In this document: one piece after another, positions 51,937 to 59,964 of the stretch | Numbering within the stretch: position 1 is the first letter of the stretch | Layout of the letters: each line of letters begins with the position of its first letter | Origin: Hungatella hathewayi | GTDB lineage: Bacteria; Bacillota; Clostridia; Lachnospirales; Lachnospiraceae | Direction of reading: 5' to 3' | Assembly: GCA_025149285.1 (NCBI GenBank) | Contig: CP102274.1 | Coordinates: 3,498,001 to 3,562,000, forward strand | DNA: 64,000 nucleotides | The notes under the pieces: generated by a model | Databases searched by the model: none | Told to the model about the DNA's origin: nothing | What the model saw: the letters and a program-made list of their open reading frames with translations, nothing else | Position numbers and translations under genes: made by a program

Positions 51937-52880
51937 TGCCTCACCCCCTCTTTCACCCAGTTGTGGCCGGAACTCCCTGTCACCTGACTCATCTTCCACA
52001 TGACTTCTTTCTTCCATGCATTCTTTCCCTGTTTTAAATAGACACGGGGATCGTATTTATCGGGCTGTTCATTCAGAACTCTGCGCACCGCGCCGGTAAA
52101 TGCAAGGAAATTGTCCACATCCATATTAGCCTTGCAAACTCCGTATTCTGCGGACCGGCGTATACTGCTCTCACTGCAGTTTTTCATCACCTCCACACGA
52201 CCGCCCTGTTCATTTACAGCTTCAATCAGGTGCATGGGAAGAGAAGCCGCTCCGTGTAATACCAGTGGAAATCCCGGCAGTTCAGCCTGAATCCGTTCCA
52301 GAACCTCCATATGCAGAGGAAGATTTTCTGCCGCCTTTACTCCGCCGTGCGAGGTTCCCGCCGACACAGCCAGGCTGTCACAGCCAGTCAGCGCAACAAA
52401 TCGCTTCGCCGCGCCCGGGTTTGTAAATTCCACGTGATCCGCAAAGACCTCGTCTTCAAATCCTGGCAGGCGTCCCAGCTCCGCTTCCACACAAACGCCC
52501 CTTGTATGGGCATACTCCACAACCTCTCCCGTAAACCGCACATTCTCCTCAAAGGAAAGATGGGATCCATCAAACATGACGCCACCCACACCTGCATCAA
52601 CCGCCTGCATAGCCGCTTCTGCCGTCGGACAGTGGTCGTGATTGATTCCTACAGGAACGGATACTCCTGAAGCGGCAATCTTCATGACCTCTATAAACTG
52701 CCTGAAGTCCGGAACGTAGTTTCGTGCCCCCATAGACACCTGAAGTATCACAGGCGACTGCTCTTCCTCCGCCGCCTCCAGCACCGCACACAGACTGTCA
52801 TAATTAAATACATTAAACGCTCCCACAATATATCGGCGTTTCATGGCATCCGCATATAGTCGATCCAATTGAACAATCAT
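51933..52880 (-). CDS. Class II ketose-bisphosphate aldolase
   Basis: A 315-residue class II zinc aldolase of the Fba/GatY/KbaY group. INHDHC supplies a zinc ligand, VMFDGSHLSFEENV the next conserved region, VEAELG and AGTSHGGVK the further ligands, and LVLHGAASLP the phosphate region. It cleaves fructose- or tagatose-bisphosphate to DHAP and glyceraldehyde-3-phosphate. The start at 52880 has AAAAGGAGG upstream; a longer frame to 53006 crosses the operator at 52896-52913. It is the first gene of the LacI-controlled operon. Confidence 0.9.
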   Translation of the reverse strand: MIVQLDRLYADAMKRRYIVGAFNVFNYDSLCAVLEAAEEEQSPVILQVSMGARNYVPDFRQFIEVMKIAASGVSVPVGINHDHCPTAEAAMQAVDAGVGGVMFDGSHLSFEENVRFTGEVVEYAHTRGVCVEAELGRLPGFEDEVFADHVEFTNPGAAKRFVALTGCDSLAVSAGTSHGGVKAAENLPLHMEVLERIQAELPGFPLVLHGAASLPMHLIEAVNEQGGRVEVMKNCSESSIRRSAEYGVCKANMDVDNFLAFTGAVRRVLNEQPDKYDPRVYLKQGKNAWKKEVMWKMSQVTGSSGHNWVKEGVRQ

Positions 52881-52895
52881 TATTTGCCTCCTTTT

Positions 52896-52913
52896 ATAGA
52901 AAACGTTTTCTAT
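52896..52913. promoter_or_regulatory. LacI-family operator before the aldolase gene
   Basis: ATAGAAAACGTTTTCTAT, a perfect 18-bp palindrome with a central CG, 15 bp before the start codon. It matches the site at 54051-54068 before the regulator gene. Confidence 0.85.
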
Positions 52914-53026
52914 CGATTTAAAAAAATAATGAGTTTCTACGGGAAGAAAAACCGGATTCAGCTGAATTCCGTCTGCTCCGTTCTTTCCTTCCCACGCTCC
53001 GGTCATACTCTATCTGCAGACATCTC

Positions 53027-54037
53027 TCAGACAAGGCTCCGAATTGAATGACCATGTTTTAATTTCAGAGGCAGTTCATAATGGCAGAACTCTTCATTTT
53101 GCCCTTTCAGCCTCATTAGGACCAGCTCTCCTGCCAGCTGTCCAATCCGAAATGGATCCTGAACCACAGATTCGATCTGCGGCTGAATCAGCTGGTGCAT
53201 CGGCAGTTCCCCAAACGAGACAACCGATACGTCTTCCGGAATCCGGAGATTCAGTTCCTCCAAAGCCAGCATGGTGCCTTCTGTCATCACATTATTGGCA
53301 CAGAATACTGCTGTTGGCTTTAATCCGTCCCCGTCAAAGATCTGCTTCACCCACTGTCTGGCATCATCACTTGTGAAACCACCTTTGCTGACCCATTCCT
53401 CTCTCAGAGGCAGTCCATGGGCCTGCATGGCCATCCGGACGCCCTCCAGTCGTTCCTTACCGGAACTGATATTCATCAATACGTTATTAACTGCAATCTC
53501 CCTGTGGCCTCTCTGTATCAGCGCTTCCACCAGCTGGTAAGAGGAATCCCGGTTGTCCTCCACTACAATATCCGCCTGAAGCCCCGGAACCTTACGGTCG
53601 ATTGCAATAACCGGCGTTCCATTCGCGGCAATGTTGTTTAAACGGGAAGAACTGCTGTCGGAGGAAGCGATCACCAGTGCATCCACGCAGCGCTCCTCAA
53701 ACATGGAGAGAATCTGGTGTTCCTTCTCCACGTTTCCGTCACTGCTCGCATAAATAATCTGATATCCCTGAGCAGAAACGACGTCTTCCAGCTTCCTTGC
53801 CGCCTTCATGAAGAAACGGTTCGAAATATCTGCTACCACCAGGCCTATGATACCGGTATTATTGCTCTTTAAACTTCTGGCCACCAGGTTCGGCCTGTAT
53901 CCCAGTTCCGATACTGCTCTCTCAATCTTTTCCCTGGCTTCCGCGCTCACCGGATAATTATTATTGAGTGCCCGCGACACGGTTGTTATGGACATCCCCG
54001 CATGGGCTGCCACTTCTTTTATCGTAACATTTTTCAC
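53027..54037 (-). CDS. LacI-family repressor of the glycan operon
   Basis: A 336-residue LacI-type regulator. The helix-turn-helix is at about 4-25 (TIKEVAAHAGMSITTVSRALN), the hinge helix near LVARSLKSNNT, and the periplasmic-binding-protein-like sensor domain follows. The start codon is GTG with AGGAG upstream, about 29 nt after the predicted transcription start. Near-identical palindromes lie before this gene and before the aldolase gene, so it likely represses both itself and the operon until a sugar phosphate or sugar binds. Confidence 0.92.
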   Translation of the reverse strand: MKNVTIKEVAAHAGMSITTVSRALNNNYPVSAEAREKIERAVSELGYRPNLVARSLKSNNTGIIGLVVADISNRFFMKAARKLEDVVSAQGYQIIYASSDGNVEKEHQILSMFEERCVDALVIASSDSSSSRLNNIAANGTPVIAIDRKVPGLQADIVVEDNRDSSYQLVEALIQRGHREIAVNNVLMNISSGKERLEGVRMAMQAHGLPLREEWVSKGGFTSDDARQWVKQIFDGDGLKPTAVFCANNVMTEGTMLALEELNLRIPEDVSVVSFGELPMHQLIQPQIESVVQDPFRIGQLAGELVLMRLKGQNEEFCHYELPLKLKHGHSIRSLV

Positions 54038-54050
54038 ATCGCACGCTCCT

Positions 54051-54068
54051 ATAGAAAACGATTTCTAT
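54051..54068. promoter_or_regulatory. LacI-family operator before the repressor gene
   Basis: ATAGAAAACGATTTCTAT, one mismatch from the perfect palindrome at 52896-52913. It covers the predicted start site of the repressor gene, which fits autorepression. Confidence 0.8.
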
Positions 54069-54072
54069 ATTC

Positions 54073-54101
54073 ATTATAAACAGCTTATCCCTGCCTGTCA
54101 A
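54073..54101 (-). promoter_or_regulatory. Consensus promoter of the LacI gene
   Basis: On the minus strand TTGACA, 17 bp, then TATAAT: a full consensus promoter with the operator just downstream. Confidence 0.85.
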
Positions 54102-54149
54102 TATCATTTTCCATTTATTTTTAATTTTTCAAATTCAGAGAACTTTACC

Positions 54150-55562
54150 CTAAACCTGCACTTCTTCCCCCGCCGGTTCTATCCTCCAGCTTTCCGCTTT
54201 AGAAAGACCAAGCAGTAAAATCAGATGAACCGGCACCCCAATAAAGATTCCCTCTGCAGGAAACGCCGGAATCAAATCCAGCGTCAAGGTAAGAACAGCG
54301 GTGATCCCCATACAGAGAGCCACCGTTTCAGACCGGAGTTCGCGTTTCGGAAACACCACGCTTAAAAGCACCGGCGGGAAAATCGATGCGCCGTACATTC
54401 CGACAAAGAGCAGCATCACCGCGCAGACACTCTGGAAATAAAGCCCCAGGATTACCGCCAGGCCCCCCAGGGCAACCACCACGCCGCGGCTGATCAAAAG
54501 TCCCTGTCTCTCATCGGCATCCGGCCAGATTCGCGGAAGAATATCATTTGAAATGACGGAGGTTTCAGATACAAGCAGCGCGTTGCCGGTTGTCAGGAGA
54601 AGGCTGATAAAGGCTGCAATGCCAAGTCCTCTTAAGACCGGCGGAAGAAAAGCTTTCATCACCAGCGGCAAAAAGACCAGGCTCGATTCCTCCGGAAACA
54701 GAATCGGCATCGTCAGGGCAGCTCCCCACATGGGAACGGTAAAGAGAAATCCCAGCAGGCACGCGAACATCGTCTCTTTTACTACAGATTTCTCATCCTT
54801 TGCCGCAAAAATCCGCTGTGCAAAGGAAGGTTCACAGGAATACGCCAGCACCAGCGAGAGGAACGTGCCAATGACATACCCAGAGGGCGCTCCCTGAAAC
54901 AGCGACATTTTAACCGGATCCGTGGCTGCCGCCACCGCCTTTAGTCCCCCTGCATTAGAAAAGGCCAGAATCGGAACAACGATCACACACATAATGGTAA
55001 TAAAGATCTGCTGAATGCTGTCTGTAATTGTGACGCTGGACAGACCGCCGCTAACCGAAAGCAGAATCATAATGATACCGCCCGCCACAATACCGGTTTG
55101 AAAAGAACACAGTCCCAGCAGGTGCGCCATCGTACCGCAGGCTACAAACTGCCCGGCGATCTGTCCCATCAGATAAACAACGCTGATCATGGAGGACGCT
55201 GCCTGCGCCTTTGCCCCAAACAGTCTGCGGATATAAGCCGGGTAGGTCAGCGCCCCCGATTTCCTCATCTTCCCCGCCATGAGAGCCATCACAAACCAGC
55301 CGACATTGGCTCCCAGCAGGATCGTGAGCGTCGTAAGGCCGAACTGGCCGATCATCTCCATGGCTCCCGATCCGGCAAATGCACCGAAAAAGGTAGCCAG
55401 GCAGGAGGCAATCATAACTAAAGGGCTGAGTGACTGACCGGCAGATGTAAAATCTTTTACGGTTTTCACCCGCCTGGATACAATGAAACCAATGGAAATA
55501 ATAGCGGCGATATACAGAATCAGTACGGCAATATCGACAGGGCCTAATCCGGATGTAAACAT
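54150..55562 (-). CDS. Sodium:solute symporter (SSS family)
   Basis: A 470-residue membrane transporter with about 12-13 hydrophobic helices. It resembles the SSS family (PutP/PanF-like): SRRVKTVKDFTSAGQSLSP near the N-terminus, YPAYIRRLFGAKA, SVSGGLSSVTITDSIQQ (the SSS signature region), and SCEPSFAQRIFAAKDEKS. It imports an organic solute with sodium. A promoter at 55618-55646 and an operator-like repeat at 55579-55594 link it to the divergent TetR gene and the amidohydrolase operon. Substrate unknown. Confidence 0.87.
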   Translation of the reverse strand: MFTSGLGPVDIAVLILYIAAIISIGFIVSRRVKTVKDFTSAGQSLSPLVMIASCLATFFGAFAGSGAMEMIGQFGLTTLTILLGANVGWFVMALMAGKMRKSGALTYPAYIRRLFGAKAQAASSMISVVYLMGQIAGQFVACGTMAHLLGLCSFQTGIVAGGIIMILLSVSGGLSSVTITDSIQQIFITIMCVIVVPILAFSNAGGLKAVAAATDPVKMSLFQGAPSGYVIGTFLSLVLAYSCEPSFAQRIFAAKDEKSVVKETMFACLLGFLFTVPMWGAALTMPILFPEESSLVFLPLVMKAFLPPVLRGLGIAAFISLLLTTGNALLVSETSVISNDILPRIWPDADERQGLLISRGVVVALGGLAVILGLYFQSVCAVMLLFVGMYGASIFPPVLLSVVFPKRELRSETVALCMGITAVLTLTLDLIPAFPAEGIFIGVPVHLILLLGLSKAESWRIEPAGEEVQV

Positions 55563-55578
55563 ACTAACCTCTCCTTTT

Positions 55579-55594
55579 GTTAATCATGTTCAAT
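55579..55594. promoter_or_regulatory. TetR-type operator candidate in the symporter leader
   Basis: GTTAATCATGTTCAAT. Read on the minus strand it is ATTGAACATGATTAAC, close to the inverted repeat ATTGAATATGTTCAAT before the MFS gene (56573-56588). Confidence 0.5.
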
Positions 55595-55617
55595 TTTATT
55601 TAATGTATATGTTTAGT

Positions 55618-55646
55618 ATTTTACTGTATGAAACTTAGAACGTCAA
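55618..55646 (-). promoter_or_regulatory. Promoter of the SSS symporter gene
   Basis: On the minus strand TTGACG, 17 bp, then TAAAAT. Confidence 0.65.
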
Positions 55647-55667
55647 TCATATTTTATTTGAATGCGC

Positions 55668-55696
55668 TTGCTTTTTAGGAGAACCTCCTTTACAAT
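55668..55696 (+). promoter_or_regulatory. Promoter of the TetR gene
   Basis: TTGCTT, 17 bp, then TACAAT, about 45 bp before the start at 55742. Confidence 0.5.
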
Positions 55697-55741
55697 GAAA
55701 AGACAAGATACTTTCATTTTCAGAAAGGAAGACTGATTTTT

Positions 55742-56422
55742 ATGAGATTTAAGAAAGCACCTGCAAAAAGGAAAAAGTGTGATGTTGCCGATTCTGCGAC
55801 AGCGCAGGCCATCTTTCTGGCTGCAAAAGAGTGTTTTATGGAAAAGGGATACAGCGGCGTAACCTTTCGGGAAATCGCAGAGAGAGCTGGCGTGGCCTCC
55901 AGTCTCATCTCCTACTATTATGATTCTAAAGAGAATCTGGCTGCGGAAGTGTGTTCCAGATTTCTGGATGAAGTGGCCGAAGAGCTGGGACAGACTGATT
56001 TTCATAATCTGGCCAGCGGCGAGCGTTTTTATATCACGGTCTATATGGAGTGGCTGAAGATCGACGAGGTTCCCGCCTATTCCCGCTTCTACTACAGTTA
56101 TTATGAAAACTCTCTGGGACAGAAGGTTTTAAATGGTTCCAACTATCTCAAAATGGTAAATGACATCATCGAGGAGTACGGACTTTTAGTGAGCAGCGCG
56201 GAGAACACCATGTATATGATTGCAAACCGCGGCGCAACAAGAGAACTGATGCTGCACCACCATAAAGGGCAGTATGGCATTACGCGGGAGGACGTCATGG
56301 ATATTACCACCTCCAATTACTTTTATAATCTGGGCCTTGATGACGAACAGATCTATTCCATCGTCACCAGGAGCAAGGAATTCCTGACAAATTACTATGG
56401 AAGCGACGCCTATCTTCGGTAG
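55742..56422 (+). CDS. TetR-family regulator
   Basis: A 226-residue TetR/AcrR-type regulator. The N-terminal DNA-binding domain (about 18-62) contains GYSGVTFREIAERAGVASSLISYYYDSKENLAAE. The C-terminal ligand domain is unusually rich in Tyr and is not recognised. It is divergent from the symporter gene and precedes an MFS transporter and an amidohydrolase on the same strand. The related repeats at 55579 and 56573 suggest it controls both transcripts. The ligand is probably the transported or hydrolysed compound. Confidence 0.87.
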   Translation: MRFKKAPAKRKKCDVADSATAQAIFLAAKECFMEKGYSGVTFREIAERAGVASSLISYYYDSKENLAAEVCSRFLDEVAEELGQTDFHNLASGERFYITVYMEWLKIDEVPAYSRFYYSYYENSLGQKVLNGSNYLKMVNDIIEEYGLLVSSAENTMYMIANRGATRELMLHHHKGQYGITREDVMDITTSNYFYNLGLDDEQIYSIVTRSKEFLTNYYGSDAYLR

Positions 56423-56544
56423 CAGGACATTTGGCAGCCCCTTCCTTCAACCTTGTTATTCTTCATTCTCAGCCTGAAAAGCAGATTTTCTGCATTGGTG
56501 TCATACAATTTTATGAGTAAATTGCTTTCAACTCATAAAATTGC

Positions 56545-56574
56545 TTGACAGGCTGTATTTTTTTTGCTTATAAT
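56545..56574 (+). promoter_or_regulatory. Promoter of the MFS-amidohydrolase operon
   Basis: TTGACA, 18 bp, then TATAAT. The operator-like repeat starts at the end of the -10. Confidence 0.75.
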
Positions 56575-56588
56575 TGAATATGTTCAAT
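56573..56588. promoter_or_regulatory. TetR-type operator candidate before the MFS gene
   Basis: ATTGAA-TATG-TTCAAT, an inverted repeat overlapping the -10. A second partial copy ATTATT-TATG-TTCAAG lies at 56596-56611, 23 bp further on. Confidence 0.6.
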
Positions 56589-56624
56589 TAAACAAATTAT
56601 TTATGTTCAAGAAAGGGTGCTTGT

Positions 56625-57887
56625 ATGAAAAAACTAGGTAAACGCTTCTGGCCGTTGGTATTTTACTCCATCGCCGCAAATGTGGGGAACGTTATCTTTT
56701 TCCCCGTAATGTTCTATGCCGCCTTCCAACAGGTATTTCATCTTACCAACACACAGATCGGAAGCCTGACTGCCGCTTATGCCAGCCTGGCAATTCCCGC
56801 CTATCTTGTCAGCGGCATCATTGCGGACAAATTTAATTCCAAGCTTCTGATGTCCATCGCCTGTATCAGCTCCACCGTGGTGGTCTTTATTATGGCGACC
56901 ATTCCGCCGTACAGAGTTCTGCTGATATGCTTTTTCGTTTTGTCCATTACGCTGGGGCTTCTCTTCTGGTCTGCAACGGCAAAGCTTCGCCGTATGCTGG
57001 GCGACGCCAGCGAGCAGGGGACAATCAACGGGATCTACCAGTGCATCGACGGGATTCTTTCTCTTGGCCTGATGGTTGGTCTGGTTGCACTCTTAGGGGA
57101 TAAGCTGGCAACTCCGGCCGGCATGCGCACCCTCTTTCTGGTATTCGGCATCATCTACGCAATCGGAACCGTTGGCTTTATCATCACCTACGACTACAAA
57201 AAATATGCCGCCACGTATGTCATCAGTACCGGTGAACCGGTAAGACTTAAGAATTATCTGGTCGGCCTTAAGATACCGGCCATGTGGATAACTGCACTGA
57301 TGTCCTTCGGCGTATACATTACGTCCACCGCATTCAATTACATCAATCCCTATATGGTCTCCGAGTTTGCCATGAGTGCGGCATTTGCCTCCATTTTCGG
57401 CATCTTGCTTCGCTACGGTATCAAAATTGTAGCCGCTCCTTTAGGCGGTATGATCCGTGACAAGATCAATAACACCACAAGGATGATCGTTTCCCTTGGA
57501 ATTCCCACCATCATTCTTGTCATTGTATTTATGTTCATCCCGAGAGGCGCAGCTTATACGGTTCCAGCCGTAATTGTCGCTCTCCTTCTCACCTGTACAT
57601 ACCGCTCGGTCAACAACTTATGTGAGATTCCGGTTGCCGAGCTGAAGGTACCTCTGGAGATTCTGGGCGTAGTCGGTGGTTTGTACTTATTCTTTGGCTA
57701 CTGCTCCGACTGGTTCCTTCCGGCCCTGATCGGCCACTGGATGGATACGAAAGGCGGTAATGCCTACTATTACATTTTCAGCATTGCGGTAGTCGGCCTG
57801 TTCATCTTCGTATTAGCCTCCTTCTGGCTGAAGGCTGAGCTGAAAAAGCAGCGTGCAAAAGAGGCCGCCGATCCAGCGAAATCATAA
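56625..57887 (+). CDS. MFS transporter
   Basis: A 420-residue major facilitator with about 12 helices. DKFNSKLLMS after the second helix and SATAKLRRMLGD are the expected cytoplasmic loops, and GIYQCIDGILSLGLMVG lies in helix 5. It resembles the anion or nitrate-type and glycerol-3-phosphate-like MFS groups, but the substrate is not clear. It is followed after 58 bp by an amidohydrolase gene, so it may import or export the substrate of that enzyme. An AAAGGG site precedes the ATG. Confidence 0.87.
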   Translation: MKKLGKRFWPLVFYSIAANVGNVIFFPVMFYAAFQQVFHLTNTQIGSLTAAYASLAIPAYLVSGIIADKFNSKLLMSIACISSTVVVFIMATIPPYRVLLICFFVLSITLGLLFWSATAKLRRMLGDASEQGTINGIYQCIDGILSLGLMVGLVALLGDKLATPAGMRTLFLVFGIIYAIGTVGFIITYDYKKYAATYVISTGEPVRLKNYLVGLKIPAMWITALMSFGVYITSTAFNYINPYMVSEFAMSAAFASIFGILLRYGIKIVAAPLGGMIRDKINNTTRMIVSLGIPTIILVIVFMFIPRGAAYTVPAVIVALLLTCTYRSVNNLCEIPVAELKVPLEILGVVGGLYLFFGYCSDWFLPALIGHWMDTKGGNAYYYIFSIAVVGLFIFVLASFWLKAELKKQRAKEAADPAKS

Positions 57888-57945
57888 CAATTAAAGCAGG
57901 TTATAGAAAACATATAAAAATGCAAACCAAAAGGAGGAGTAAAAC

Positions 57946-59142
57946 ATGATTCTCAAAAATTGTAAGCTGGTTCCAGAACTGACAGAAGCCAATGCTCCCG
58001 TTATGGCAGACGTGATCGTAAAGGGCAGTCTGATTGAGGCTGTCGTTCCCTGCGGCAGTGCTGATGCAGACGGCCACGAAGTGATTGACTTAGATGGAGC
58101 CACCCTGCTGCCGGGGCTGATTGATGCCCATGTACATCTTTTTAACGGCAAGCGTTCCGGCGGTTTCACCCTGGGAGACCGGGATATGGCCCCCAGCCAG
58201 TGGGCCTATGATGCCTATGCCTTTGCCAAATGGTTTTTGGACAACGGATATACGACAATCAGAGATGTCGGCGACGAATCCAATTACTGCGGAATCGCCA
58301 CGAGAAATGCCATCCAGGAAGGCATCGTGGTGGGACCAAGGGTATTCTGTTCCGGTATGACCATCGTCCCTTTGACGGCAGGATTTAACACGTTTGAGTT
58401 CATGTGTGCATTCTACGGCAATAAAGAAGAGATACGCAGTCAGGCCAGAAATCAGTTCTATCACGGAGCAGATTTCTTAAAGCTTTACGGAACCGGCTCC
58501 ATGCTGGTAGAAGACAGCATGCCCGGCAGACGGATCATGCTGGAGGATGAGATTTCCGAGGCTGTCGCCGTCGCCAGGTTAAGAGGCAGCTACTGTGCGG
58601 TTCACTGCCATGGCGCAGAGGCCTGCGATGTCATGGTCGATCTGGGTGTCCGTACGATCGAACACGCCAGCTTCATATCGGATGAAACCTGCAGGAAACT
58701 GGATGGACGCAAAGATGCCGGTCTCGTTCCCACCATCTCCTGCAGTCTGCCGGAGGCACAGGGAATCACGAGAGAAAGCGGCGCCGTTTACGACCGGTTT
58801 GAGAATATCAGCGCGGAACGAGACGCCTGTATCCGCAACGCCGGGGAAAATTACGACATTCTTATGGGCTGGGGAACAGACATGGATATCATGACCATGG
58901 AAAAAACTCCTTATATCGAGTGGAAGGCAAGAAAAGACCGTCTGGGTTTCTCCAATATAGACTTACTGAAACAGGCTACCATTAACAGCGCCATTTTGAT
59001 GGGCGTCGATGATAAGATCGGCAGCATCGCTGCCGGCAAATTCGCAGATCTCATCGTTGTTAACGGTGACCCGGTCAATGATATCACTGCAATGTATCAG
59101 AAACCGGTTCATGTATTCAAGGATGGGGTCATGATCCGCTGA
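57946..59142 (+). CDS. Metal-dependent amidohydrolase (imidazolonepropionase/prolidase-like)
   Basis: A 398-residue amidohydrolase. The beta-sandwich flanks a TIM barrel with DAHVH (H62, H64) as the first metal site, GADFLKLYGTGS (a possible carboxylated Lys), HCHGAEA (about 217-223), RTIEHASF and GWGTDMD as further ligands. The C-terminal GSIAAGKFADLIVVNGDPV is typical of the superfamily. It resembles the aryldialkylphosphatase/Xaa-Pro dipeptidase-like group of unknown in vivo substrates. An AAAGGAGGAG site precedes the ATG. It is probably cotranscribed with the MFS gene and TetR-regulated. Confidence 0.88.
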   Translation: MILKNCKLVPELTEANAPVMADVIVKGSLIEAVVPCGSADADGHEVIDLDGATLLPGLIDAHVHLFNGKRSGGFTLGDRDMAPSQWAYDAYAFAKWFLDNGYTTIRDVGDESNYCGIATRNAIQEGIVVGPRVFCSGMTIVPLTAGFNTFEFMCAFYGNKEEIRSQARNQFYHGADFLKLYGTGSMLVEDSMPGRRIMLEDEISEAVAVARLRGSYCAVHCHGAEACDVMVDLGVRTIEHASFISDETCRKLDGRKDAGLVPTISCSLPEAQGITRESGAVYDRFENISAERDACIRNAGENYDILMGWGTDMDIMTMEKTPYIEWKARKDRLGFSNIDLLKQATINSAILMGVDDKIGSIAAGKFADLIVVNGDPVNDITAMYQKPVHVFKDGVMIR

Positions 59143-59182
59143 CAGACAAAGGCTCATCTGTCAGATCGGCAGCAGACAAAAA

Positions 59183-59224
59183 GGATACGCCAGTCTTCCT
59201 GCGAACCGGAAGACTGGCGTATCC
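59183..59224. terminator. Bidirectional terminator between amidohydrolase and lipoprotein genes
   Basis: A perfect 17-bp stem (59183-59199 and 59208-59224) with an eight-base loop, with A-runs before and T-runs after, between convergent genes. Confidence 0.9.
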
Positions 59225-59242
59225 CTTTTCTCCTGTTTCTTA

Positions 59243-59932
59243 CTACTGTATCAGACACTGATTCTCATCAAAACCATCTGCATACATACTGTCTTTATAA
59301 ATCTGATCCAGAGTTTCAAAGTGGAAGGTTCCTGCCTTTACCTTATAAAACTTCTTCTCCTCCGGAATATAGAATATCCCGTTTTTATCCACGTTAATGG
59401 CTGCGATCTGTTCTGTATCCGTCGAAAAGTAAATCTGGTACGTAGTCGCCTCATCCAGCTGTCCATTGGGAACTTCCTCGAGAGAAAACCCCGTAAATAA
59501 ATCAGCCACCTCTTTAATCCTGTCTCTGTCCTCACTGAAGAACGAATAGCACACAGAGCCGTAATAAATGGAAACTGCCTCCGACTTTTCAGCATCTACC
59601 GGTATACCCGAAAGCACCTCTCCGTCGGCCGGAACGGCACCTGTAACAGCCTGTACCTGTCCTGCCTCGTTTCCTGCAGCAGCTGTATCTCCGGAGCTGC
59701 CGCTGTCAGCCGTATCGATCTTCTGAAAGCCCGCTGCATTCTCCCTATTCGTGTCTGTTCCGGCGGATTCCGGTGCGCCTGCCGTGTCTGACCCGGCACC
59801 TGCCTCCGCTGTATCTGTCTCCGCTGCTCCAGCCGCCGCCGGTGCTTTCGCCGGAGCGCCGCAGGCAGTCACGGACAGCGCAACAGCCGATAAAAGTCCG
59901 ATAAAAGCCGCGTAGTGTCCTGTTTTTTTCAT
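59243..59932 (-). CDS. Lipoprotein in the ABC exporter operon
   Basis: A 229-residue lipoprotein. The lipobox cysteine is C24 (SVTAC). Residues about 25-110 are a low-complexity linker rich in Ala, Gly, Asp, Glu and Thr. The C-terminal part (about 120-229) is a compact alpha/beta domain (EAVSIYYGSVCYSFFSEDRD, TYQIYFSTDTEQIAAINVDKNGIFYIP) that I do not recognise. The start at 59932 has GAGGTG upstream; a frame extension to 59968 runs into the upstream gene. It follows the ABC exporter gene by 32 bp and is probably cotranscribed, so it may be an accessory or substrate-related surface protein (inference). Confidence 0.75.
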   Translation of the reverse strand: MKKTGHYAAFIGLLSAVALSVTACGAPAKAPAAAGAAETDTAEAGAGSDTAGAPESAGTDTNRENAAGFQKIDTADSGSSGDTAAAGNEAGQVQAVTGAVPADGEVLSGIPVDAEKSEAVSIYYGSVCYSFFSEDRDRIKEVADLFTGFSLEEVPNGQLDEATTYQIYFSTDTEQIAAINVDKNGIFYIPEEKKFYKVKAGTFHFETLDQIYKDSMYADGFDENQCLIQ

Positions 59933-59964
59933 TTGTGCAATCACCTCTGTTCTGTCTGATCCGA

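Noticed and set aside
55643-56005. Minus-strand frame of 120 codons over the TetR promoter and gene
   Set aside because: It overlaps a clear TetR coding region and two promoters and has no ribosome site.
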